DNA from: an uncultured Oceanobacillus sp.
GTDB taxonomy: Bacteria > Bacillota > Bacilli > Bacillales > Amphibacillaceae
Assembly (NCBI GenBank): GCA_938004015.1
Contig: CALKWU010000097.1
Location: 1 to 12,433, forward strand
DNA length: 12,433 nt
Reading direction: 5' to 3'
Translations under genes and position numbers: made by a program
In this document: positions 5,711 to 12,433 of the stretch, in pieces
Position numbering within the stretch: position 1 is the first letter of the stretch
How the letters are laid out: each line of letters opens with the position of its first letter
Notes under the pieces: model-generated
Told to the model about the DNA's origin: nothing
Databases searched by the model: none
What the model saw: only the letters and a program-made list of their open reading frames with translations

Positions 5711-7663
5711 ATGGAAAAACTAAAAAAGGAGCAGACACCGGAAGTAGTCGAGGAATATGATGAAGATGGAAATAAGACCGTAAAAGTTCGAAATTTACAG
5801 GGGATTTTCGGGATAATCGTCTCCATTGTGGCTATCAGTATGTCACTGTTCCACATCTATACAGCCATATTCGGTATTTTCGAATCGATCATTCAACGAT
5901 CAGCTCACTTGGCGTTTGCGTTGATGCTTGTATTCGCCATTTATAAACCGGCTGCTAAGATGACAAAGTCGAATAAGATTCCCTGGTATGACTGGATTCT
6001 GATTGTGGTTTCAGCTGTTGTTTATTCATATTTCGTCTTTAATGGGCAAGATATTCAAGCTCGTATGACGTATATTGAGCCACTTAGTCCAATGCAAATC
6101 ACATTCGGGGTCATTGCAGGACTAGTTCTGATTGAAGCGACTCGGCGAGTCATAGGAAATGTGTTAATGATTATCATTCTAGCCTTCTTGGCTTATGGTT
6201 TCTTCGGGCAATATTTACCTGGTGGTTTTGCACACTCAGGCTTCAGTTTACAATGGATTATCGACCATCAGTTCTACACGACGTCCGGAGTATTCAGTAC
6301 TCCACTCGGGGTATCTGCAACATTCATATTCTTATTCGTATTATTCGGGAAATTTTTGGAAATATCTGGTGCAGGGAAGTTCTTTATCGACTTGTCGGTT
6401 GCTGCCATGGGAAAATACCGCGGTGGTCCGGCAAAAGTTGCGGTCGTTGCAAGTGCGACAATGGCAATGATTTCCGGAAGTGCAGTAGCTAACGCAGTTA
6501 CTACAGGACCATTTACAATCCCATTGATGAAGAAGACTGGATATAAGCCTGAGTTTGCAGGAGCTGTCGAGTCAACAGCATCTGCTGCTGGACAAATATC
6601 CCCTCCCATAATGGGGGCGTCGGCATTCATTATCGCATCCTACTTAGGTGTGCCGTATATTGAAATCGCCATTGCTGCAATTATCCCTGCAGTGCTTTAT
6701 TATATCGGTGTTTTCATGCAAGTCGATTACCGTGCACAAAGATTAGGTTTACACGGTTTGAATAAAGATGAATTGGACAGCACATGGGAAGTATTCAAAA
6801 AAGGTTTCATCTTCTTTTTCCCACTCATAGTGATTATTGTCATGCTTAGCATGGGTAGTTCACCAATGCGCGCTGGATTATTTGCGATTGGAGCATCTAT
6901 TTTGGTCGCATTGATCAATCGAGTGGCAAAGATGGACTTCAAATCGATTGTAAAAGCCCTTGACTTGGGAGCAAGAGCTTCTTTGGAAACTGCCATTGCC
7001 TGTGCGGCATCTGGATTGATCATCGGAGTCATTGGATTTACAGGAATTGGTCTCCAGTTCAGCAGTATGATCATTAAGATTTCCGGTGGACACTTGTTAA
7101 TCACTTTATTCTTGACAATGATTACAAGTATCATCCTTGGAATGGGACTACCGACTGTTGCAGCTTACATAGTGCAAGTGCCACTTACCATTCCAGCATT
7201 AATTGAGCTTGGTGTTTCTCCACTTGCAGCTCACTTCTTTGTATTCTATTTTGCGGCAATATCCGCAATTACACCGCCGGTAGCGTTGGCACCATTTGCG
7301 GTGGCTGGAATTGCCGGTTCAGATCCAATGAGGACGGCTGTCCAAGCGGTAAAGCTTGGAATTGCTGCGTTCATCGTTCCATATGCTTTCGTGTATGGTG
7401 AAGCGCTATTAATGAATGGAAATGTAGTGGACATTATCATCACTTCCATTACAGCAATCATTGGAATCATCGGTGTTGCGGCAGCACTTGAAGGTTGGCT
7501 GCTTAGACATTCGCTCTGGTATGAACGAATCTTATTATTCATCGGTGGAGTCATGATGATTGATCCCGCAGCAATTACTAATATCATTGGTTTTGCTATT
7601 CTGGTAGCAATTTATCTATTTCAGCGATTCTATAAAAAAGAAAATCCATTACCTTCAAGTTAG
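5711..7663 (+). CDS. TRAP transporter permease, fused 4TM-12TM (DctQ-DctM) type
   Basis: The 650-residue integral membrane protein is the fused small-plus-large permease typical of TAXI-TRAP systems; it drives acid uptake using an ion gradient. A charged cytoplasmic N-terminus (1-30) is followed by hydrophobic segments around 31-56, 65-78, 94-110 and 128-142, the DctQ-like part. The DctM-like part follows, with many segments through to about 636. The landmarks are the ISGSAVANAVTTGPFTIP stretch (254-271), GQISPPIMGASAFI (294-307), the GMGLPTVAAY motif (477-486) and TPPVALAPFAVAGIAG (521-536). The repeat-like pairs of P-P and G-S-A motifs are the two substrate-site loops of the large subunit. 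The gene is well spaced for its ribosome binding site (AAGGAG). It is followed by a 105-base gap with a hairpin before the beta-oxidation operon. Confidence 0.93.
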   Translation: MEKLKKEQTPEVVEEYDEDGNKTVKVRNLQGIFGIIVSIVAISMSLFHIYTAIFGIFESIIQRSAHLAFALMLVFAIYKPAAKMTKSNKIPWYDWILIVVSAVVYSYFVFNGQDIQARMTYIEPLSPMQITFGVIAGLVLIEATRRVIGNVLMIIILAFLAYGFFGQYLPGGFAHSGFSLQWIIDHQFYTTSGVFSTPLGVSATFIFLFVLFGKFLEISGAGKFFIDLSVAAMGKYRGGPAKVAVVASATMAMISGSAVANAVTTGPFTIPLMKKTGYKPEFAGAVESTASAAGQISPPIMGASAFIIASYLGVPYIEIAIAAIIPAVLYYIGVFMQVDYRAQRLGLHGLNKDELDSTWEVFKKGFIFFFPLIVIIVMLSMGSSPMRAGLFAIGASILVALINRVAKMDFKSIVKALDLGARASLETAIACAASGLIIGVIGFTGIGLQFSSMIIKISGGHLLITLFLTMITSIILGMGLPTVAAYIVQVPLTIPALIELGVSPLAAHFFVFYFAAISAITPPVALAPFAVAGIAGSDPMRTAVQAVKLGIAAFIVPYAFVYGEALLMNGNVVDIIITSITAIIGIIGVAAALEGWLLRHSLWYERILLFIGGVMMIDPAAITNIIGFAILVAIYLFQRFYKKENPLPSS

Positions 7664-7692
7664 TTTTATTATCAAGATGTCAAGTGGCGTAT

Positions 7693-7713
7693 GCCCTCGG
7701 CAATGCTGAGGGC
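7693..7713 (+). other. Hairpin after the TRAP permease gene
   Basis: GCCCTCGGC (7693-7701) pairs with GCTGAGGGC (7705-7713), including one G-U wobble, around a three-base loop. Only a weak T-containing tail follows (TGACTTTC), so it is at best a leaky terminator. It sits between the transporter genes and the beta-oxidation operon, where it could lower read-through. Confidence 0.6.
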
Positions 7714-7742
7714 TGACTTTCAAATTTCAAAATTACTATAAA
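7713..7742 (+). promoter_or_regulatory. Weak candidate promoter for the beta-oxidation operon
   Basis: CTGACT (7713-7718) and TATAAA (7737-7742) are 18 bases apart, within the range of sigma-A promoters but with several mismatches in the -35 box. It begins at the last base of the hairpin stem. The operon may equally be fed by read-through from the transporter genes. Confidence 0.3.
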
Positions 7743-7768
7743 ATATCAATTGCAGAAGGGTGAATCAC

Positions 7769-8614
7769 ATGAGTAAAGTAACGGTTGTCGGTTCAGGTGT
7801 AATGGGAAAAGGAATTGCTTACGCTTTTGCCATCAGTGGCTTTGAAGTACATGTCAATGACATCAATCAAGATGCGTTGAACAAGGCGAAAGATGATATT
7901 CAAGCACTTTTGGAAAGCAGTCATGAAAGAGGATATTTGACTACCGAAGTCTATGAATCTGCTAAAAATAATCTAATCTATGAAACAGATTTGAAAAAAG
8001 CTGCAGCAGATGCAGAGCTTGTTGTTGAAGCTGTAATTGAGAGAATGGACGTAAAAATCGATGTATTCAAGCAGTTGGATGAAATTTGTCCTCCAGAAAC
8101 GATTCTTGCAACGAACACATCAACAATGAGTCCGACTGAGATTGGTGCTCAAACTTCAAGACCAGATAAAGTGATTGCGATGCACTTCTTCAATCCGGTC
8201 CACAAAATGAAATTGATCGAAGTGATCCGTGGTTTGGATACTTCAGATGAAACCGTTCAGTTTGTCCACGAAACTGCTAAGAGATTGAACAAAAAAGCAG
8301 TGGAAGTGAACGAATTCCCAGGATTCGTTACATCTAGAATGAACTGCTTGATCGGGAATGAAGCGATGAACATGTTGATGGAAGGTGTAGCATCAGCAGA
8401 GGACATCGATACAGCAATGAAACTTGGTTTGAACCATCCAATGGGACCACTTGAGTTGGCAGACCTTGTCGGTTTGGATACTAGATTGAGAAACATGGAA
8501 TATCTCCATCAGACATTAGGGGAAAAATATCGTCCATGTCCACTTTTAGTGAAATATGTAAAAGCCGGAAGATTGGGTAGAAAATCTGGTCGCGGTTTTT
8601 ATGAATACAACTAG
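7769..8614 (+). CDS. 3-hydroxyacyl-CoA dehydrogenase (3-hydroxybutyryl-CoA dehydrogenase type)
   Basis: The 281-residue cytosolic enzyme oxidises an L-3-hydroxyacyl-CoA to the 3-oxoacyl-CoA with NAD, step three of beta-oxidation. The N-terminal Rossmann loop GSGVMGKG (8-15) and Asp31 after the second strand bind the cofactor. The family's catalytic residues are found at the expected spacing: Ser118 (NTSTM), His139 (MHFFNP) and Glu151. The fourth site, Asn in the common PGFxxNR motif, is serine here (Ser189 in PGFVTSR). The C-terminal helical domain ends with GRLGRKSGRGFYEY, the usual family tail. The ATG at 7769 has AGAAGGG at 7754-7760. A GTG at 7760 is in frame but overlaps that site. The size is that of the stand-alone, not the fused FadB-type, enzyme. 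It is the first gene of the operon; the next starts 11 bases after its stop. Confidence 0.92.
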   Translation: MSKVTVVGSGVMGKGIAYAFAISGFEVHVNDINQDALNKAKDDIQALLESSHERGYLTTEVYESAKNNLIYETDLKKAAADAELVVEAVIERMDVKIDVFKQLDEICPPETILATNTSTMSPTEIGAQTSRPDKVIAMHFFNPVHKMKLIEVIRGLDTSDETVQFVHETAKRLNKKAVEVNEFPGFVTSRMNCLIGNEAMNMLMEGVASAEDIDTAMKLGLNHPMGPLELADLVGLDTRLRNMEYLHQTLGEKYRPCPLLVKYVKAGRLGRKSGRGFYEYN

Positions 8615-8625
8615 GAGGGGAAACA

Positions 8626-9411
8626 ATGGGGAACTCTTACAATAACATCGATGTTGTAATAAAGGATGGCATTTATTGGTTGACACTCAACCGTCCGGAA
8701 GTACGGAATGCGCTGGATGCAAATATGCTGAATGAAATCGACCAAGCATTTACCGAGGCAGAAGCAAATGACGATGTCCGCGTGATAGTCGTTCAAGGAG
8801 CAGGTGAAAAATCCTTCGCAGCTGGAGCGGACATCCGCCAGTTGAATGAAAGAAAACCATTGGAAGCATTAGTGCCTGGAATGCAAGGACTGTATAGAAA
8901 GATTGAAAACTGCAGTAAAGTGACGATCGCTGCAGTGCAAGGGTATGCCCTTGGAGGCGGATGTGAACTTGCGATGTCCTGTGACATCCGAATTGCATCA
9001 AAAAGTGCAAAATTCGGTTTACCTGAATTGAATCTTGGAATTATTCCAGGAGCAGGTGGTACACAGCGTCTAGCACGTATCGTCGGAAAAGGTCGTGCCC
9101 TTGATATGATTTTGACTGGAAAAATCATTGATGGTGAAGAAGCGGAACGAATCGGACTCGTCAACTACTTTGTCGAAGAGGCGGAGCAGTTGGAAGAAAA
9201 AATTAAAGAAGTTGCGCAGGCCGCAATGAAAAAAGGTCCGGTTGCCGTACTACTAGCAAAACAAGCTGTACATAAAGGGTATGACATCGATGAAGATGCA
9301 GCCCTTTGGATTGAAAAATTGTCACAAGCCGTTGCCTTTAGTACAGAAGATAAACATGAAGGTACGCTTGCTTTTCTTGAAAAGCGGCAAGCACAATTCA
9401 AAAATAGATAA
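8626..9411 (+). CDS. Enoyl-CoA hydratase (crotonase family)
   Basis: The 261-residue enzyme adds water to trans-2-enoyl-CoA to give L-3-hydroxyacyl-CoA, step two of beta-oxidation. The crotonase signature is clear: the first oxyanion-hole loop SFAAGADIRQL (63-73), then GYALGGGCELAMSCDIRIA (106-124). Both acid/base glutamates of true hydratases are present, Glu114 (GCELAM) and Glu134 (LPEL), twenty residues apart as in rat mitochondrial crotonase (144 and 164). This favours a hydratase over other crotonase-fold enzymes, which often lack one of them. IIPGAGGTQRLARIVG (139-154) follows. Ribosome binding site AGGAGGGG (8613-8620) overlaps the stop codon of the previous gene, which points to coupled translation. 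The acyl-CoA dehydrogenase starts 12 bases after its stop. Chain-length range is not readable. Confidence 0.93.
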   Translation: MGNSYNNIDVVIKDGIYWLTLNRPEVRNALDANMLNEIDQAFTEAEANDDVRVIVVQGAGEKSFAAGADIRQLNERKPLEALVPGMQGLYRKIENCSKVTIAAVQGYALGGGCELAMSCDIRIASKSAKFGLPELNLGIIPGAGGTQRLARIVGKGRALDMILTGKIIDGEEAERIGLVNYFVEEAEQLEEKIKEVAQAAMKKGPVAVLLAKQAVHKGYDIDEDAALWIEKLSQAVAFSTEDKHEGTLAFLEKRQAQFKNR

Positions 9412-9423
9412 GGGGATGGGAAT

Positions 9424-10590
9424 ATGGACTTCAATTTTTCAGAAGACATTGAATTTCTAAGACAGAATGTAAGAAAGTTCGTACGGGAAGAAGTAGAGCC
9501 AGTCGCCAATGAAATCGAGGAGAATAACGAGATACCGAAACATATTGTAGAAAAATCCAAGGAAATGGGACTTTTCAGCCTTTCCATTCCGGAAGAATAC
9601 GGTGGACTTGGTCTGGATATGGTTGGAAAATGTGCCATCTATGAAGAGTTAGGAAAAACCCATAACGGATTCACGACGTTAATCGGTGCCCACACTGGAA
9701 TCGGTACGGTTGGAATCGTGGAATTAGGAACTGAAGAACAAAAACAAAAATACTTGCCGAAAATGGCTACAGGTGAGTGGATCGGTGCATTCGCTTTAAC
9801 AGAGCCAAGTGCTGGTTCCAACGCAGCAAATTTGAAAACTACTGCAGTGAAAAAAGGAGATAAATATATCATCAATGGTTCCAAACATTACATTACAAAC
9901 GCAGTAGATGCCCATGTGTTCACTGTCATGGCAGTAACCGATCCATCAAAAGGAGCAAGAGGGATCACTTCCTTTATTGTCGAGAAAGATTTCCCTGGGT
10001 TTGTTTTAGGTAATGTGGAAGAAAAAATGGGTCTCCGTGGTTCTCATTCTGCGGAACTATTCTTTGAAGATATGGAAGTTCCTGCTGAGAACGTACTTGG
10101 TGAAGAAGGTCAAGGATATATCAACGCTCTGAAAATTTTGGCAAATGGTCGTGTCGGACTTGCCGCACGTAACCTAGGATCATGCAAGCGCTTATTGGAG
10201 CATTGCATGGAATATGTGCATGAGCGGGAACAATTCGGTCAGCCGATCGTCGAGTTCCAGGCAGTCCAGCATATGCTAGCTGAAATTGCAAAAGATATCG
10301 CTGCACTCGAAGCATTAACTTATAAAGTTGCATGGATGGCCGATCAGGGGCAGCGAGTCGTTAAAGATGCAGCAATCGCAAAGTTATACGGTTCAGAAGT
10401 TTACAACAAAGTAGCAGACTTAGCGGTACAAATCCACGGTGGAATTGGTTATATGAAAGATTACCCAATCGAGCGTTACTACCGTGATGCACGTATTACA
10501 AAAATTTATGAAGGTACTTCTGAAATCCAGAAAATGATCATTTCTTCTGAATTAGTACGCGAATACAAGAATAGGGGTGTGAAAGTATGA
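9424..10590 (+). CDS. Acyl-CoA dehydrogenase (short/medium-chain type)
   Basis: The 388-residue flavoprotein introduces the 2,3 double bond into acyl-CoA, the first step of beta-oxidation, passing electrons to electron-transfer flavoprotein (not encoded here). The N-terminal helical domain is followed by AFALTEPSAGSN (122-133), the first family signature that contacts FAD, a middle beta-domain, and a C-terminal helical domain with REQFGQPIVEFQAVQ (268-282) and QIHGGIGYMKDYPIER (336-351). The catalytic base is probably Glu363 in IYEGTSEIQ, its place in short- and medium-chain enzymes. At the alternative position used by isovaleryl- and long-chain enzymes I see no glutamate, so those are less likely. 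The length is typical. The stop overlaps the thiolase start (ATGA at 10587-10590), so the two are translationally coupled. Exact acyl specificity, including a branched substrate, is open. Confidence 0.93.
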   Translation: MDFNFSEDIEFLRQNVRKFVREEVEPVANEIEENNEIPKHIVEKSKEMGLFSLSIPEEYGGLGLDMVGKCAIYEELGKTHNGFTTLIGAHTGIGTVGIVELGTEEQKQKYLPKMATGEWIGAFALTEPSAGSNAANLKTTAVKKGDKYIINGSKHYITNAVDAHVFTVMAVTDPSKGARGITSFIVEKDFPGFVLGNVEEKMGLRGSHSAELFFEDMEVPAENVLGEEGQGYINALKILANGRVGLAARNLGSCKRLLEHCMEYVHEREQFGQPIVEFQAVQHMLAEIAKDIAALEALTYKVAWMADQGQRVVKDAAIAKLYGSEVYNKVADLAVQIHGGIGYMKDYPIERYYRDARITKIYEGTSEIQKMIISSELVREYKNRGVKV

Positions 10591-11777
10591 GAGAGTCATA
10601 CATCATTGGTTCCGTAAGAACAGCTGTAGGTAAAATGGGTGGTGCGTTAAAGGATGTCACTTCAGACTTCTTGGCGGAAAAAGTGATCCGTGAAGTGTTG
10701 CATCGCTACGGAAAGGAAGTCGAAGTGGATGAGGTCATTTTAGGTCAGGCAAAACAAAGCCAAGACCAATCCAACGTTGCAAGACTAGCAGCGTTACGGG
10801 CAGACTTGCCTGTAACCGTTACAGGATATACGGTGCATCGTCAATGTGGGTCCGGTTTGCAAGCGATTAATAACGCAGATATGCAAATCAAACTTGGACT
10901 TTCCGATGTCATTATAGCAGGTGGAGTGGAAAGTATGAGTACTGCTCCATACTACTTGAGAAACGCCCGCTTCGGATATCGTGCAGGTAGCGGTATGATA
11001 CTTGACCCGAATACCGAAAGTCAACCTGGATCTCAACCAAGAGAAAAGTATGGAGAGTTGACCATGGGTCTTACTGCTGAAAATCTTGCGGAGAAATACA
11101 ATATTTCCCGGGAAGAGCAGGATGAATTTGCACATCGCAGCCAAGTGTTGGCAGATGCTGCAATCAAAGAAGGAAGATTCAAAGAAGAAATCGTGCCGTA
11201 TGAAGTGAAAGAAGGAAAAAGCAGCTTTATTTTCGATACAGACGAACATCCACGACTTTCATCTCCAGAAGTGTTGGCTAAATTACGCCCGGTATTTAAA
11301 GAAGGCGGCACAGTTACAGCCGGAAATTCCAGCGGTAGAAATGATGGTGCTTCAGCCCTCTTGATGATGAGTAAAGAAAAAGCTGAATACTACGGTTTAA
11401 AACCACAAGCGCGAATCGTAGCTCAAGCCGTAAGTGGTGTTTCACCAGAAATCATGGGAATCGGTCCTGTCGATTCTACGAAAAAAGCATTGAAGCAAGC
11501 AGGATTGACCATGGATGATATCGACTTGATCGAATTGAACGAAGCCTTCGCTGCTCAAGCCCTTGCTGTTATCCGTGAATCCGGCATGGACTTGGATAAA
11601 GTGAACGTCAACGGAGGAGCTATCGCACTCGGTCACCCAATTGGAGCAACCGGAGCAATCTTGACTACAAAATTGCTTCATGAAATGAAACGCCGCGGCT
11701 CCAGATACGGCCTAGTCACCCTCTGCATCGGCGGCGGCCAAGGAATCTCAACTATTATTGAATATCTCGATAGATAA
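10587..11777 (+). CDS. Thiolase (acetyl-CoA acyltransferase/acetyltransferase)
   Basis: The 396-residue enzyme cleaves 3-oxoacyl-CoA with CoA to acetyl-CoA plus a shortened acyl-CoA, or runs the reverse condensation. The nucleophilic cysteine is Cys87 in HRQCGSGLQ, and the C-terminal residues are His350 in GHPIGATG and Cys380 in CIGGGQG, with NEAF (318-321) in between. This is the complete thiolase set. GNSSGRNDGA (246-255) is the substrate-loop motif; many family members have GNASGINDGA. The gene begins inside the stop of the acyl-CoA dehydrogenase and ends the operon. The last 80 bases of the gene are richer in GC-ending codons than most of the gene (see findings). Whether it prefers acetoacetyl-CoA or longer 3-oxoacyl-CoA cannot be told from the motifs. 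Confidence 0.93.
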   Translation: MRESYIIGSVRTAVGKMGGALKDVTSDFLAEKVIREVLHRYGKEVEVDEVILGQAKQSQDQSNVARLAALRADLPVTVTGYTVHRQCGSGLQAINNADMQIKLGLSDVIIAGGVESMSTAPYYLRNARFGYRAGSGMILDPNTESQPGSQPREKYGELTMGLTAENLAEKYNISREEQDEFAHRSQVLADAAIKEGRFKEEIVPYEVKEGKSSFIFDTDEHPRLSSPEVLAKLRPVFKEGGTVTAGNSSGRNDGASALLMMSKEKAEYYGLKPQARIVAQAVSGVSPEIMGIGPVDSTKKALKQAGLTMDDIDLIELNEAFAAQALAVIRESGMDLDKVNVNGGAIALGHPIGATGAILTTKLLHEMKRRGSRYGLVTLCIGGGQGISTIIEYLDR

Positions 11778-11783
11778 TATTTT

Positions 11784-12116
11784 GATGAGCATGGGACAAA
11801 ACAATTTTAATTAAGGAAAAATCCGAACAATTTTTCAGAATAAGCTCCGGAAATATACGAAGACTCCTGCGGAATCCAAAGTCCTGGCGAGACCCCGAAG
11901 GCAAAGCCGAGGCAGGCTAAGAACGCCACGTCCTGTGGCAACGCCTGGGACTGCGGTTACTCGTCCCACCAAAAAGCCTTGCACTAGCACGTCCTGTGCG
12001 TCGGAGGCTTGCCGGACGCCCGCGGAAAGCGGAGTATATTTCCGGAGCGGGAGTGACGTACTCATTGGAATTGTTCGGATTTTATTCTAGAGACAGTGTT
12101 TTGTCCTAAATTCATC
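11784..12116. repeat. Nested palindromic, multi-hairpin intergenic repeat (Bacillales type)
   Basis: No gene is supported in the 380 bases between thiolase and the next gene. The stretch folds as nested arms: GATGA/TCATC (11784-11788, 12112-12116), GGACAAAAC/GTTTTGTCC (11794-11802, 12098-12106), a perfect 15-bp pair (11818-11832, 12069-12083) and another (11844-11858, 12034-12048). Inside are small hairpins at 11925-11939, 11946-11968, 11974-12010 and 12020-12032. The core (GACTCCTGCGG, GAGACCCCG, CCCGCGGAAAGCGGAG) resembles a GC-rich repeat I recall in many copies from Bacillales genomes; I cannot confirm the family here. It may act as a two-way terminator, a structured RNA or a MITE-like element. 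I found no clear target-site duplication. An open frame on the minus strand inside it follows the repeat structure and has no recognisable protein features. Confidence 0.85.
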
Positions 12117-12157
12117 TACCTTTAAATAATGAAAGAAATGTCAAGGAGGCAACTGTA

Positions 12158-12433
12158 ATGGAACAAATTCACATTCTACAAATCCTTCCAATGTATCACT
12201 CAGCAGGAGAACAAGTCATCAACGAACAAGCAAAAGTAACAAAATTTGACGAATTCAACGAAGAAGAAATCATCAATTTCTTACAAAACAATCATGTCGA
12301 CGGAATCGTATTACGTGCACCAGCAAGAATCACCCCAGCTATTTTAGACGCATGCAGCACAGTGAAAGCAATCTCCGGAGCCGGCGTAGGCCTTGATAAT
12401 ATCGATGCGGAATACTCGACGGAAAAAGGAATC
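12158..12433 (+). CDS. D-2-hydroxyacid dehydrogenase, N-terminal part (cut by window end)
   Basis: The first 92 residues of a second member of the D-2-hydroxyacid dehydrogenase family are visible. The reading frame is open to the window end. The start ATG has AAGGAGG at 12143-12149, eight bases upstream. The signature GVGLDNID (76-83), also seen in the dehydrogenase gene near the start of the window, identifies the family. The preceding region differs clearly from that paralogue, so this is not a recent tandem copy. The nucleotide-binding and catalytic residues lie beyond the window. It sits just behind the palindromic repeat and probably has its own promoter, since no gene precedes it closely. 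Substrate unknown; a 2-ketoacid or hydroxyacid linked to the same acid catabolism is possible. Confidence 0.85.
   Translation, partial: MEQIHILQILPMYHSAGEQVINEQAKVTKFDEFNEEEIINFLQNNHVDGIVLRAPARITPAILDACSTVKAISGAGVGLDNIDAEYSTEKGI

Noticed and set aside
9165..9638. 157-codon open frame on the minus strand
   Set aside because: Lies opposite the hydratase and acyl-CoA dehydrogenase genes, both clearly real; no ribosome binding site or recognisable domain.
10794..11249. 151-codon open frame on the minus strand
   Set aside because: Opposite a well-supported thiolase; Cys- and Phe-rich composition is what an antisense reading would give.
11835..12065. 76-codon open frame on the minus strand
   Set aside because: Lies wholly within the palindromic repeat, with composition set by the repeat and no recognisable protein features.
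12101..12130. Possible promoter TTGTCC with TAAATA before the last gene
   Set aside because: The -35 box overlaps the repeat arm and the -10 is ambiguous; not strong enough to list.
1957..12433. The two hydroxyacid dehydrogenases as a duplicated flank of a mobile island
   Set aside because: They share only the family motif; the rest of their N-termini differ, and no direct repeats, attachment sites or integrase are seen.

Overview
The window looks like chromosomal DNA from a low-to-mid GC Firmicute, most likely order Bacillales (Bacillaceae or Planococcaceae). The evidence is strong AGGAGG-type ribosome binding sites, sigma-A-like promoters of the TTGNCN-17-TATAAT type, a lipoprotein signal with an LAAC lipobox, a U-tailed intrinsic terminator, and a GC-rich structured intergenic repeat of a kind I recall from Bacillales genomes. 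All genes I can support lie on the + strand. I see no tRNA, rRNA, CRISPR array, transposase or phage gene.

Layout. (1) 81-1811: a sugar-acid dehydratase of the IlvD/Edd family. (2) 1957-2907: a D-2-hydroxyacid dehydrogenase with its own very good promoter (1881-1909), closed by a strong intrinsic terminator (2962-2997). (3) 3189-4512: a two-subunit 3-oxoacid CoA-transferase (scoA/scoB type) behind a near-consensus promoter (3024-3052) and a leader that carries a perfect 15-bp dyad. (4) 4655-7663: a TAXI-type TRAP transporter, made of a lipoprotein solute-binding protein and a fused DctQ-DctM permease, with a tandem 14-bp repeat upstream and a hairpin between the two genes. (5) 7769-11777: a tight four-gene beta-oxidation operon: 3-hydroxyacyl-CoA dehydrogenase, enoyl-CoA hydratase, acyl-CoA dehydrogenase, thiolase. 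(6) 11784-12116: a nested palindromic, multi-hairpin repeat. (7) 12158 to the window end: the N-terminal part of a second D-2-hydroxyacid dehydrogenase.

How the genes may work together (inference). The TRAP system would import a small organic acid. The CoA-transferase would load CoA onto an acid, or onto the 3-oxoacid intermediate. The four beta-oxidation enzymes then supply a complete cycle: acyl-CoA to enoyl-CoA to 3-hydroxyacyl-CoA to 3-oxoacyl-CoA to acetyl-CoA plus a shortened acyl-CoA. The dehydratase and the two hydroxyacid dehydrogenases suggest that hydroxy- or dihydroxy-acids are handled next door, but I cannot name the substrate. No regulator, acyl-CoA ligase, electron-transfer flavoprotein, sugar-acid kinase or aldolase lies inside the window. 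Nothing here is clearly a new defence or mobile system. The least explained parts are the palindromic element, the tandem repeat before the transporter, and the operator-like region before the CoA-transferase.
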